Shown here: positions 9,138 through 17,095 of the stretch, one piece after another | Layout of the letters: each line of letters starts with the position of its first letter | Numbering within the stretch: the first letter of the stretch is position 1 | Assembly: GCA_002717625.1 (NCBI GenBank) | Contig: PBEF01000010.1 | Coordinates: forward strand, 1 to 43,337 | Reading direction: 5' to 3' | DNA length: 43,337 bases | From: Fidelibacterota bacterium | GTDB lineage: Bacteria > Fidelibacterota > Marinisomatia > SCGC-AAA003-L08 > D37C17 | Notes under the pieces: generated by a model | Databases searched by the model: none | What the model saw: only the letters and a program-made list of their open reading frames with translations | Told to the model about the DNA's origin: nothing | Made by a program: the position numbers and the translations under genes

Positions 9138-10010
9138 ATGGCTAAGGATACTAATATATTAAAAATTAAAAATTTAAACGTTGAATTCCCTTTATTTGGA
9201 GGAATTTTTCAGAAAGAAATTTCAGCTGTTCATGCTGTTAAGAATTTTGATTTATCTGTGAAAGAAGGTAAAACAATTGGTATTGTAGGTGAATCAGGGT
9301 CAGGTAAATCAACTCTTGGTAAGGCAATATTGAATGTGCTTAAATTAACAGCTCCAGATGTTAGGGTAAATGGAGAAATTTTATTTAATCATAATGGTGA
9401 TTTTTTAGATATTCTATCTCAAGATAAAAATAAAACTTTAGAATTAAGACCTTATATTCAAATGATATTTCAAGATCCTTATTCTTCACTTAATCCAAGA
9501 ATGCTTGTTAAAGATATTATAAAAGAACCATTAGATATTCATACAACTATGTCAAGAAAAGAAAAAGAAGAGAAAGTTTTATGGTTACTTAATAAAGTTG
9601 GTTTATCTAGCGACCAATCTACACGGTATCCTCATGAATTTTCAGGTGGTCAAAGGCAACGTATTGGTATAGCAAGATCATTGGCAACAGAGCCTAAAAT
9701 TATTATTGCAGATGAACCCGTTTCAGCATTAGATGTTTCTATTCAAGCTCAAGTTATTAATTTAATGATGGATTTACAGGAAGAATTTAATTTAACCATA
9801 CTTTTTATTGCTCATGATTTATCTGTTGTTAAGCATATATCAGAAGAAGTAGCCGTTATGTATCTAGGAGAGCTTGTAGAATTTAATTCAATAGATTCTA
9901 TATTCAATACTCCTGAACATTCTTATACTAAAAGTTTATTAAATGCAATTCCTATTCCAAATCCTAATGGTAGAGAGGATAGAAAACAAAAACGTAAGAA
10001 GAGTCTTTAA
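9138..10010 (+). CDS. oppF: Oligopeptide ABC transporter ATP-binding protein OppF, short C-terminus
   Basis: Second ATPase of the importer. Walker A is GESGSGKS at 51-58, the signature is 'FSGGQRQR', Walker B is 'IIIADEPVSALD', and the switch is 'LFIAHDLSVV'. At 290 residues it is some 30-40 shorter than usual OppF. It stops just after 'SYTKSLLNAIPIPNP' with a basic tail (RKQKRKKSL) and lacks the usual Cys-containing end. The core nucleotide-binding domain is complete, so it should still be active with OppD. It is the last certain gene of the opp operon, although the downstream lipoprotein gene begins almost at once. Confidence 0.93.
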   Translation: MAKDTNILKIKNLNVEFPLFGGIFQKEISAVHAVKNFDLSVKEGKTIGIVGESGSGKSTLGKAILNVLKLTAPDVRVNGEILFNHNGDFLDILSQDKNKTLELRPYIQMIFQDPYSSLNPRMLVKDIIKEPLDIHTTMSRKEKEEKVLWLLNKVGLSSDQSTRYPHEFSGGQRQRIGIARSLATEPKIIIADEPVSALDVSIQAQVINLMMDLQEEFNLTILFIAHDLSVVKHISEEVAVMYLGELVEFNSIDSIFNTPEHSYTKSLLNAIPIPNPNGREDRKQKRKKSL

Positions 10011-10020
10011 CCTATTAATC

Positions 10021-11547
10021 TTGAAGTTTCCTATTAAATACTTAATAATTTATATTATTATTTTATTTTCATCTTGTGCATCTATTAAAGCTCCAGCTGG
10101 TGGTCCAATAGATAGCACCCCTCCGGTTTTATTATTTAATGAAATTATTCCTAAAAAGAATTTTAATTTAAAAGAAAAACAATCTATTAAATTATTTTTT
10201 AATGAAAGAATTAATCCAAATACAACGTTAGGAGCAATATATATTGAACCTGAAATTGACATATCAATAAATGTTAGTAATAATTTTATAACTATAAAGC
10301 CTAAAGAAAAATGGCCAAATCAATTTAGAGTTTTTATATCACGTACAATTACAGATTATTTTAATAATCAATTACAAGCACCTATAGATTTATTATTTAG
10401 TAGATTGGATACTATCTATAATAATAAAATTAGTGGTCAACTATTTAATATAGATACTACGAAAATTTATGAAGTTGCATTGTTAGATGATAATTTATCT
10501 GTTATTTCAAAAACACAGTCAAATAGTTATGGGAAATATACTTTCTCAGGTTTACAAAATTATGATTTTAGTGCTATTCTAGCTATAGAAAATCAAATTT
10601 CAGATAATATATTTACTGATATTCGAAATAAGAAATATGGAATATCAATGAAAAATATTGCTTTAGATGATAATTTTATTTTTATTTCTGATCCCATTTA
10701 CAGACCTGAAATTAATAGTGTTAATCTAATTAATTCTAAATATGGTCAAGTAGGTTTAACTAATAACACTTATTTTGAGATCATTTTTAATAATCCATAT
10801 TTAATGGAGTTAGCAAAAAAAAGTAATAATTATTTATATTTTAATCATGATTTTAATGATTCTTTATTTATAGATATGATGTTTAAGAATCATTTAGAGA
10901 CTTATTCTATTAATAAACATATTTTATTATCTGATACTGTTATAGATACATTATCTCCTAGTATTAGCTCAAAATATTTATCAGAAGATAGCTTATTTAT
11001 AGAATTTAGTGAACCTGTATTAATCACACCTAGTGCAGCTAATTTTTATTATTTAAAATCTGATACAGTAAAAAGCAATATATTCTATCAATACATAAAC
11101 CCTAAACTGATTTATTTAGATAATAGTTATAATTCTGATATAATTTATGTTGATTGTACTTCTATTTCTGATTTAGAAAATAATTTTTTATGTGATTCAT
11201 TATTATCAATTAATAATATTTTTGAAGAAGATACAGATGATATTATTCATGGCCAAATAAATGGAAGCATATTGTATAGTGGAGATAAATCTCTTATAGT
11301 CCAAGCTAAGAATCTTGAGACTGAAAAAAATATTTATCAGAGAGTTAATAATAATATTTTTAATTTTAAGCGTTTAATACAGGGCTATTATCAGATTACA
11401 GTTTATGAAGATATAAATCCTATAAGTGAAGTATATTTTTCAGGTACATTGGAACCCTTAAAGTTGGCTGCTAATTTTTTAGTGTATCATAAGGATGTAT
11501 ATGTTCGTGAAAATTGGTCGAATAGTATAACACTAGAATTTAAATAA
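10021..11547 (+). CDS. Lipoprotein with Ig-like (Big_5 type) domain
   Basis: The product has a hydrophobic signal segment ending in a lipobox ('IILFSSCAS'). It then runs into 'APAGGPIDSTPPVLL', the characteristic start of FCB-group lipoproteins with a Big_5 Ig-like domain ('IKLFFNERINPNT' here). The rest is beta-rich, with later 'LFIEFSEPVLITP' suggesting a second Ig-like unit. No catalytic motif is evident; a surface or periplasmic structural role is likely. The start is uncertain. I chose the TTG at 10021 because it gives a compact signal peptide and avoids overlapping oppF. The frame is open from ATGs at 9943 and 9967, which would overlap oppF by up to 68 bases, and none of the three has a strong Shine-Dalgarno. 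Confidence 0.75.
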   Translation: MKFPIKYLIIYIIILFSSCASIKAPAGGPIDSTPPVLLFNEIIPKKNFNLKEKQSIKLFFNERINPNTTLGAIYIEPEIDISINVSNNFITIKPKEKWPNQFRVFISRTITDYFNNQLQAPIDLLFSRLDTIYNNKISGQLFNIDTTKIYEVALLDDNLSVISKTQSNSYGKYTFSGLQNYDFSAILAIENQISDNIFTDIRNKKYGISMKNIALDDNFIFISDPIYRPEINSVNLINSKYGQVGLTNNTYFEIIFNNPYLMELAKKSNNYLYFNHDFNDSLFIDMMFKNHLETYSINKHILLSDTVIDTLSPSISSKYLSEDSLFIEFSEPVLITPSAANFYYLKSDTVKSNIFYQYINPKLIYLDNSYNSDIIYVDCTSISDLENNFLCDSLLSINNIFEEDTDDIIHGQINGSILYSGDKSLIVQAKNLETEKNIYQRVNNNIFNFKRLIQGYYQITVYEDINPISEVYFSGTLEPLKLAANFLVYHKDVYVRENWSNSITLEFK

Positions 11548-11556
11548 GGTTATTTA

Positions 11557-11991
11557 ATGAAAGAAAAAAATATTATTATTCTATCCGGAGGCTTCGATCC
11601 TGTGCATAAGGGCCATATTAGAATGTTTAAAGCTGCTAGTAAGCTTGGAAGTGTTTTAGTAGGACTTAATTCTGATGAATGGTTAATAAGAAAAAAGAAT
11701 AAATTGTTCATGCCTTTTGAAGAGAGAGAAGAAATATTAAAATCGATCAAGTATATAGATTCAGTTTTTGCTTTCAATGATAATGATGGAACAGCTTGTA
11801 GTTTGATTATTGATATAAGTAAAAAATATTCTACTGATTATAATATTTATTTTGGTAATGGTGGAGATAGAACTAATGATACAACTCCTGAAGTAGAATA
11901 CTGCATGAAAAATAATGTTCAATTAATTTGGGGACTTGGAGGAAATAAAATTCAATCTTCATCAGGCTTATTAAAGAGATGGGAGGAATAA
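11557..11991 (+). CDS. Cytidylyltransferase-family nucleotidyltransferase (RfaE domain II / TagD-like)
   Basis: A 144-residue single-domain enzyme of the nucleotidyltransferase HxGH superfamily. The N-terminus has 'SGGFDPVHKGHIRM' with the HKGH nucleotide-binding motif. It is followed by 'VGLNSDEWLIRKK' and 'FMPFEEREEILKSIKYID', the layout of glycerol-3-phosphate cytidylyltransferase and of the HldE/RfaE second domain. The C-terminus has 'QSSSGLLKRW' in place of the usual ISSTxIR-like motif. It would join a nucleotide to a sugar-phosphate or polyol-phosphate; the substrate cannot be told from sequence. It follows the lipoprotein by nine bases and may end the opp transcription unit. No heptose pathway genes are nearby. 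Confidence 0.82.
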   Translation: MKEKNIIILSGGFDPVHKGHIRMFKAASKLGSVLVGLNSDEWLIRKKNKLFMPFEEREEILKSIKYIDSVFAFNDNDGTACSLIIDISKKYSTDYNIYFGNGGDRTNDTTPEVEYCMKNNVQLIWGLGGNKIQSSSGLLKRWEE

Positions 11992-12006
11992 ATATCTTAA
12001 ATTAGC

Positions 12007-12034
12007 TTGTGATTATACACAAAATTGGTATAAT
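12007..12034 (+). promoter_or_regulatory. Promoter of tRNA-Asn
   Basis: TTGTGA at 12007-12012 and a perfect TATAAT at 12029-12034 are separated by 16 bp. This places the transcription start near 12041, about 26 bases before the mature tRNA. It is a sigma-70-like arrangement in the right position, seen directly in the sequence. Confidence 0.65.
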
Positions 12035-12066
12035 ATATCACTCTGTTTTTACAGTCAAATATTTAT

Positions 12067-12140
12067 TCCGGCATAGCTCAGTTGGTTAGAGCAATGGACT
12101 GTTAATCCATGTGTCCCTGGTTCGAGTCCAGGTGCCGGAG
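12067..12140 (+). tRNA. tRNA-Asn (anticodon GTT)
   Basis: The cloverleaf is complete. The acceptor stem is TCCGGCA (12067-12073) with TGCCGGA (12133-12139) and discriminator G at 12140. The D arm starts with GCTC at 12076. The anticodon stem is ATGGA/TCCAT (12094-12098 with 12106-12110) around the loop CTGTTAA, with GTT at 12101-12103. The T arm contains GGTTCGAGTCC. CCA is not encoded (CAA follows). A GUN anticodon makes it a potential queuosine tRNA, of note because a QTMAN-like gene lies 4 kb away. Confidence 0.97.
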
Positions 12141-12147
12141 CAATAAG

Positions 12148-12173
12148 AAAACCCTCAATTATGAGGGTTTTTT
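12148..12173 (+). terminator. Rho-independent terminator after tRNA-Asn
   Basis: The 10-bp inverted repeat AAAACCCTCA (12148-12157) / TGAGGGTTTT (12162-12171) has a 4-base loop and runs into a T tract. It begins seven bases after the tRNA end. Confidence 0.92.
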
Positions 12174-12189
12174 ATATTAATTAAATCAC

Positions 12190-12206
12190 TTAAAGTAATA
12201 CATTAA
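12190..12206. promoter_or_regulatory. Operator-like dyad, copy 1
   Basis: TTAAAGT-AAT-ACATTAA is an inverted repeat with one mismatch to the perfect 7-3-7 dyad of copy 2. It lies within a longer direct repeat: the 21 or so bases from TTAAATCACTTAAAGTAATAC onward recur 34 bp downstream. A third copy is found at 42266-42282. Three hits of a 17-bp site, each upstream of an outer-membrane-like gene, suggest a transcription factor site. The regulator is unknown. Confidence 0.55.
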
Positions 12207-12223
12207 AATTCTACTTAAATCAC

Positions 12224-12240
12224 TTAAAGTAATACTTTAA
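12224..12240. promoter_or_regulatory. Operator-like dyad, copy 2 (perfect palindrome)
   Basis: TTAAAGT (12224-12230), spacer AAT, ACTTTAA (12234-12240) form a perfect 7-3-7 inverted repeat. It is centred 34 bp from copy 1, about three helical turns, so bound dimers would sit on nearly the same face. It ends eight bases before a TTGACA (12249-12254), which would suit an activator or a repressor overlapping the promoter. Confidence 0.6.
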
Positions 12241-12248
12241 ATAAAATA

Positions 12249-12278
12249 TTGACATAGTTACTATTTAATTAATAAGTT
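12249..12278 (+). promoter_or_regulatory. Possible promoter of the small barrel-like gene
   Basis: A consensus TTGACA at 12249-12254 is followed after 18 bp by TAAGTT (12273-12278), a poor -10 element. A good -35 with a weak -10 directly downstream of two dyads is suggestive, but the exact -10 is a guess. Confidence 0.35.
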
Positions 12279-12304
12279 AAGGTGTGAAAAAAAAGGGAGT
12301 AAAA

Positions 12305-12826
12305 ATGAAAAAAATGTTACTTTTAATTGTTGTTTTTAGCTTTGGTTTCTCGGGAACCTTTTATGTTGAGCTCGGACAATCTCCTCAATATACAGTTAAT
12401 GATGTAACAACTGATTTAGATCTAGGTGGATTAACTATAGGATATAATCATGGTTTTTTTCAAAAAGGCAATTGGAGTGTTTCTATTGGAGGTTCTTATA
12501 CTCTAAATCCAATTACAGGAGTTAGGAGTAATACTTTATTACGTTTTGTTGCTCCCAATTCTGAAGCTGGATTTATGTCAGTGTATCTTCTTCCTGTTTA
12601 TCAAATAGGAGAAAAGTTTTTTGCTTGGGCCTCTTTTGGTATTAACAAAGGACTGTATGACCTAAAAGATCATGACAATGGCAATACTTTAGGATACGGT
12701 ATCCATATTAAGTGCAATGACACTTATGGTGTTGGATTTGGTTTTAGCAATAATACTGTAGAATTTAATAATGCAGATTTTGATTTTAATCGTACATCTA
12801 TATTTTTAACTGCTAAAATTAATTAA
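12305..12826 (+). CDS. Small secreted outer-membrane beta-barrel-like protein
   Basis: The 173-residue product has a signal peptide (about residues 1-17, 'KKMLLLIVVFSFGFSG') and then alternating hydrophobic/polar segments rich in G, Y and N, with glycine-aromatic turns. This is the look of a small 8-strand outer-membrane barrel. It ends 'SIFLTAKIN' rather than with a canonical terminal Phe. I start at the ATG at 12305 because GGGAG at 12295-12299 is ideally spaced. An in-frame GTG at 12284 would add seven residues upstream of that ribosome site. Two operator-like dyads precede it. Its last four bases overlap the convergent EamA gene. No specific family was recognised. Confidence 0.75.
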   Translation: MKKMLLLIVVFSFGFSGTFYVELGQSPQYTVNDVTTDLDLGGLTIGYNHGFFQKGNWSVSIGGSYTLNPITGVRSNTLLRFVAPNSEAGFMSVYLLPVYQIGEKFFAWASFGINKGLYDLKDHDNGNTLGYGIHIKCNDTYGVGFGFSNNTVEFNNADFDFNRTSIFLTAKIN

Positions 12827-13686
12827 TTCTTATTAATAAGATAGATTGCTAAAAGACTTAGTATTCCTCCTATAATTATGTTATAGGATAAAGGTTCGTT
12901 TAAAAAAAGATTTGCTGTCCCTAATGCTATAAAGGGGACTGAAAAAATAAATGCGCTAGCTTTTATTGGCCCTATTTTTGGTGTTGCATATATATAAATT
13001 GATGTTCCAAATGACATTGCTCCAAGAGATACCAATAAAAAGTTAGCGTAGAACCTGAAATCTAAATTCATATAATTAATTTCTATTATATTTATAAAAG
13101 GTAGAGATATAATAGTTGTTACTATATAACAATAAAATATAAATTGATATGTATTGATATTTTGTTGTGCGTAATTAGTTATTACTGTATTTATACCCCA
13201 AGTGATAGCACAAATAAGAAAAAATATATTATTAATATTAAAAATATATAAGAACCCTTCATTAAATATATTCATTATAAATAATCCGCCTATAAATCCT
13301 AGAATAATGCCAAAAATTTGTTTCATATTAATTTGTTTATTAATGCATATCATAATGATAAATGTTATAATTGGATTTAATGTAGTAACAAGAACAGCTC
13401 CCTTACCAGCATGCCCATAGTGTGTTCCCATAAAAAAAAATAGGTTATAAATATAAAATATAATACTACAGGGAATAATAAATATTAAATTATTAAAAGT
13501 TATAATTTCCAGATTATTTTTTTTATATACAAAAGGGTAGATTGATATAGTCCCAATTAAAAAACGTAAAAAAATTAAATTATAAAAAGATAAATATTCA
13601 TTAACAATTTTTGCATTAGTCCATGCAATAGCCCAGCTAAACATTGCAAGTGCCATTAGAATATGTAAATTTTTATTATTTGTCAT
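12823..13686 (-). CDS. EamA/DMT-family membrane transporter
   Basis: A 287-residue integral membrane protein with about ten hydrophobic segments arranged as two EamA halves. Typical features are 'ALAMFSWAIAWTNAKIV' at the N-terminus, 'GTHYGHAGKGAVLVTTLNPI' at the end of the first half, and 'LGAMSFGTSIYIYATPKIGPIKASAF' in the second half. Members of the drug/metabolite transporter superfamily export amino acids, metabolites or drugs; the substrate cannot be told. Its start overlaps the end of the short-chain dehydrogenase by 11 bases, so the two are translationally coupled. The 3' end overlaps the convergent barrel-like gene by four bases. Confidence 0.88.
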   Translation of the reverse strand: MTNNKNLHILMALAMFSWAIAWTNAKIVNEYLSFYNLIFLRFLIGTISIYPFVYKKNNLEIITFNNLIFIIPCSIIFYIYNLFFFMGTHYGHAGKGAVLVTTLNPIITFIIMICINKQINMKQIFGIILGFIGGLFIMNIFNEGFLYIFNINNIFFLICAITWGINTVITNYAQQNINTYQFIFYCYIVTTIISLPFINIIEINYMNLDFRFYANFLLVSLGAMSFGTSIYIYATPKIGPIKASAFIFSVPFIALGTANLFLNEPLSYNIIIGGILSLLAIYLINKN

Positions 13687-14539
13687 TATTTTTATGTAAA
13701 CCTAAAATTTTTGCCGTTATTCTATCAACCCAGCGATCAGGAAGAAACCCTGGAATTAAATAATTGATTAATTTATTTGGAGTAATAACATATCGGGTTT
13801 TAGGTTTATTAGTTTGTAGTATTTTAACTATTCTGTTTCCAATAATATCTGGTCTAAATCCTTTATTCCCCATTTTGATATAATTGCTTGCAAATTTTCT
13901 AATAGATGCACCATATTCTGTATTAAGAAAAGGATTTTGCTCAATATCTGGAACTTTATTCCAGATTTCTGTTTTGATTGGTCCAGGTTGAACAAGAACT
14001 ACATCTATATCATGTATCATTAATTCTCTTCTAAGTGAATCAGTAAATCCTTCTAGGGCAAATTTTGAAGATGTATAAGGAGCTACAAATGGGTAGGAAC
14101 GTTTTCCGCTAATAGAACCAATATTAATAATTTTGTTTTTTAAAGGGTATTCATTTGATTTAATTAATAAATCTAAAAATATTTTTGTAACAGAAATTAA
14201 TCCAAAGAAATTAACATCAAATTGTTTCTTAAAAATTTCTAAATCAAGATATTGTACAGGCCCACCTAAAGCAATACCTGAATTATTAATAATTGAACAT
14301 AAATATGAATTATTCTTTTCTAGGATTGAATTAATTTTATCTTTTGCATTTTTAATTGCTTTTTCATCTCTAACATCAAAAATTACAGTATCAAATTGTT
14401 TGCTATATTTTTTCTTTAAATATATAGCATCCTCTTCTTTTCTTACGCTTCCTATAACATGAAATTTATTTTGAATTAAAGATTCAGTAATAGATTTACC
14501 TATACCCGTACTTACTCCTGTAACTAAAACAGTTCTCAT
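13676..14539 (-). CDS. Short-chain dehydrogenase/reductase (SDR family)
   Basis: A 287-residue classical SDR. The NAD(P)-binding motif TGxxxGIG is seen as 'VTGVSTGIGKS' at residues 6-16, followed by 'NNSGIALGG' and the active-site Ser in 'NIGSISG'. The catalytic YxxxK is 'YTSSK', with 'VQPGPIKTEI' after it. I start at the ATG at 14539, where GAGGTG lies four bases upstream. The longer open frame to 14602 adds 21 residues with no ribosome site. The substrate is unknown; lipid, sterol or sugar alcohols are all possible in this family. It is in an operon with the downstream EamA transporter and divergent from degP. Confidence 0.9.
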   Translation of the reverse strand: MRTVLVTGVSTGIGKSITESLIQNKFHVIGSVRKEEDAIYLKKKYSKQFDTVIFDVRDEKAIKNAKDKINSILEKNNSYLCSIINNSGIALGGPVQYLDLEIFKKQFDVNFFGLISVTKIFLDLLIKSNEYPLKNKIINIGSISGKRSYPFVAPYTSSKFALEGFTDSLRRELMIHDIDVVLVQPGPIKTEIWNKVPDIEQNPFLNTEYGASIRKFASNYIKMGNKGFRPDIIGNRIVKILQTNKPKTRYVITPNKLINYLIPGFLPDRWVDRITAKILGLHKNNDK

Positions 14540-14637
14540 TAAACACCTCTTTTTTATTAATTTATCATTAATAAAATTGGAACTTATTTTTGGTTTTTGC
14601 ATTAAAAAAATAATTAATAATTAAAAGGACTTTTCAT

Positions 14638-15984
14638 ATGAATATCTTTATTGCTTTGTTTTTATCAATTTCAATTTCATTTTCAAATTATAATCAGTTT
14701 AATCAAGCTTTTATAGATGTATCCAAAGAGCAAAGTTCATCTATAGTATCTATTGTATCAGAAAAAACTGAACAAATTCAGGATATGTTTTTCTTTAATC
14801 CTTTTTTTGATGATTTTGGTTTTGATAAAAATCCTAATCAAAAAGAAAGAAAATCAAGAGGATTAGGGTCTGGTGTTATTATTGATAAAGATAATGGATA
14901 TATTATTACTAATGCTCATGTTATTGATGATGCAGAAGAAGTAAAAGTGATTTTATTTGATAAGAGAGAAATTAATGCAAATATTATTGCTGTTGATGTA
15001 TTATCTGATATTGCTGTTATTCAAATTGATAGTGATAATTTACAAGAAGCTAAACCAGGGGACTCAGAAAATTTACAAATAGGAGAATGGATTATTGCTA
15101 TTGGTAGTCCTTTTGGTTTACATCTTAATCATACTGTTACAGCAGGAATTGTTAGTGCAGTTGGAAGAACAGATGTTGTTTCAAGGCGTAATTTTGAAAA
15201 CTTTATTCAACATGATGCTGCTATAAATCCAGGTAATTCAGGTGGAGGTTTATTTAATCTAAATGGTGAATTAGTAGGAATTAATACAGCAATTGCAACA
15301 GATGGTTTTTCTAAATCTAATGCAGGTGTTGGATTCGCAGTTCCTATTAATCAAGTTATGAGAGTAATTGATGATTTAATTAATGAAGGTAAAGTATTAA
15401 GAGGATATTTAGGAGTACAAATTGGCCCCATAGATAATGATATGATGAAAGCTCTTGGATTAGATTCAAAAGAAGGAGCATTAATTGCTGAGGTTGTTAA
15501 AGATAGTCCTGCAGATATAGCTGGTCTTAATGCAAAAGATGTTATTATTGGAATGAATAGTATTCCAATATCAGATTATAATGAATTAAGAAATAAAGTT
15601 TCAAGTGCTAAACCTGGAGATGTAATTGTTTTTAATATTTTAAGAAATAAAATTTCAAAAAATATTGTTGTAACTCTTGGGTTAAGACCAAGTGAAGATC
15701 AATTATATGCTGAATCTAATAGCTTAAATTATGATTTACTTGGATTTAAAGTTGAAAATAATAAAGATGGCAAAGGAATTCTGATTATCGATATAGATTC
15801 AAGTTCAAATGCCTATGATAAAAATATTCGTATTGGAGATATTATTACAGAATTAGGTAATGAGATAATTAATAATATAGATGAGTATAAAAATATTTTA
15901 GAATCATATAGTGTAGGTGATGCTATTATGATTAGAGTTGTTAGTAATGGTAGTCCCAGATATGAGGCCTTTGAAATTAATTAG
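14638..15984 (+). CDS. degP: DegP/HtrA (Do-family) periplasmic serine protease
   Basis: A 448-residue HtrA protease-chaperone for envelope protein quality control. An N-terminal signal peptide (about 1-17) is followed by a trypsin-like domain with catalytic His94 ('TNAHVID'), Asp124 ('LSDIAV') and Ser201 ('NPGNSGGGLF'). Two PDZ domains follow: one around 250-345 ('RGYLGVQIG', 'SPADIAGL') and a more diverged one around 365-445. The Q-linker-like segment before the catalytic domain is FDF-rich. AAAGGA is eight bases upstream of the ATG. It is divergent from the SDR gene and overlaps the convergent glycosyltransferase by eight bases at the 3' end. Confidence 0.95.
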   Translation: MNIFIALFLSISISFSNYNQFNQAFIDVSKEQSSSIVSIVSEKTEQIQDMFFFNPFFDDFGFDKNPNQKERKSRGLGSGVIIDKDNGYIITNAHVIDDAEEVKVILFDKREINANIIAVDVLSDIAVIQIDSDNLQEAKPGDSENLQIGEWIIAIGSPFGLHLNHTVTAGIVSAVGRTDVVSRRNFENFIQHDAAINPGNSGGGLFNLNGELVGINTAIATDGFSKSNAGVGFAVPINQVMRVIDDLINEGKVLRGYLGVQIGPIDNDMMKALGLDSKEGALIAEVVKDSPADIAGLNAKDVIIGMNSIPISDYNELRNKVSSAKPGDVIVFNILRNKISKNIVVTLGLRPSEDQLYAESNSLNYDLLGFKVENNKDGKGILIIDIDSSSNAYDKNIRIGDIITELGNEIINNIDEYKNILESYSVGDAIMIRVVSNGSPRYEAFEIN

Positions 15985-17095
15985 CTAATAATTGTTCAAA
16001 AGTTTTATCATATTTTTTTGAAATAATATTCCAATTATATTTTTTATATATATAATTACTTAATATATTTATATCATTATCTAAATTATTGATATTTTTA
16101 CTAGTTTTATATAGAATACTTATTAATTCTTTATCTTCTTGATAAAATAAATTTCGATTATTATTATAATCAAATAATTCAGGATAAGTTAATCTTTTTG
16201 GTAGTATAGGATAGCTCCCATAAGAAACAGCTTCTACTATGCTGATACCAAAAAAATCTTGATTTGATGTTACTGGTAATATATTTGCTTTTTTAAGCCA
16301 TTTAATATATTCTTTGTGTGATTGGCAGTATCCAAAATGTATTATTTCATTATCAAGTTTTTTTTGAGCAATATTAAATATACTTGGATATTCATTATAT
16401 TGTTCACCAAGAACGATTAGTTTGAAATTTATTTTTTTATTTTTTAATGTGAATAAGGTCTCAAAAAATAATTCTGGATTTTTATCATACTCCCATCTAT
16501 GATTCCACAATATAATAGGTTCTTTTTGATTTGTTATATTTTTTGGAGCTTCTATATCACATCCAATAGGTATAGATGACGACTTGTTTTTTATATCTTT
16601 TATTGTATAGTCATTCCTTAAATCAGGCATTTTTTTTAAATATTTTGTTAATCCAAAAATATAACTTTTTAAATGATAGTTTGAGTTAAAATAATTATAA
16701 TCACTAATTAAAGATGATGTATAATTAATATAATGATAGTGAAGATCTCTTTTAAGGATTAGATCTTTATCTAAAGGAGACCATGGATATGAAAGTTGAT
16801 TCTCATGAAAATACATAACTATTTTAGTCGATTTTATATTATTACATAATGATTTAAAAACAGGTAGATTTAGCATATCTGAGCAAATAATTAAATCAAA
16901 ATTTTTATTTAATTCATTATACATTTTTGCTAATGTAATAGCACCTCCATGCATTCGCCATTTCCATTTTTTTCCAGGTAAGCTTAATATTTGAATATTA
17001 TGTTGAGAATATTTTTTATATGCATCTATCCATTTTTTATGAGAACCTGTATAAAAAGGTTCAATATAGATTATTTCTAATTTAGATGTTTGCAT
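15977..17095 (-). CDS. DUF3524 glycosyltransferase, homologue of tRNA-queuosine alpha-mannosyltransferase (QTMAN/GTDC1)
   Basis: The 372-residue product aligns along its length with the family of vertebrate GTDC1/QTMAN. The N-terminal DUF3524 domain (about 5-165) has 'YIEPFYTGSHKKW', 'MHGGAITLAK', 'MYFHENQLSYP' and 'FNSNYHLKSY'. A GT4-like nucleotide-sugar domain follows, with 'WNHRWEYDKNPELFF', 'FHFGYC'-like and 'FFGISIVEAVSYG' segments. QTMAN adds mannose from GDP-mannose to queuosine in tRNA-Asp in vertebrates; the substrate of bacterial homologues is not assured. Its start overlaps the upstream Rieske oxygenase gene by 19 bases, so the two are translationally coupled. It is the last gene of the long leftward run. 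Confidence 0.85.
   Translation of the reverse strand: MQTSKLEIIYIEPFYTGSHKKWIDAYKKYSQHNIQILSLPGKKWKWRMHGGAITLAKMYNELNKNFDLIICSDMLNLPVFKSLCNNIKSTKIVMYFHENQLSYPWSPLDKDLILKRDLHYHYINYTSSLISDYNYFNSNYHLKSYIFGLTKYLKKMPDLRNDYTIKDIKNKSSSIPIGCDIEAPKNITNQKEPIILWNHRWEYDKNPELFFETLFTLKNKKINFKLIVLGEQYNEYPSIFNIAQKKLDNEIIHFGYCQSHKEYIKWLKKANILPVTSNQDFFGISIVEAVSYGSYPILPKRLTYPELFDYNNNRNLFYQEDKELISILYKTSKNINNLDNDINILSNYIYKKYNWNIISKKYDKTFEQLLAN

Noticed and set aside
12181-12241. Direct repeats before the barrel-like gene as a CRISPR or mobile-element end
   Set aside because: There are only two copies 34 bp apart with no spacer array or transposase. The inner dyad and its third copy at 42266 fit an operator better.
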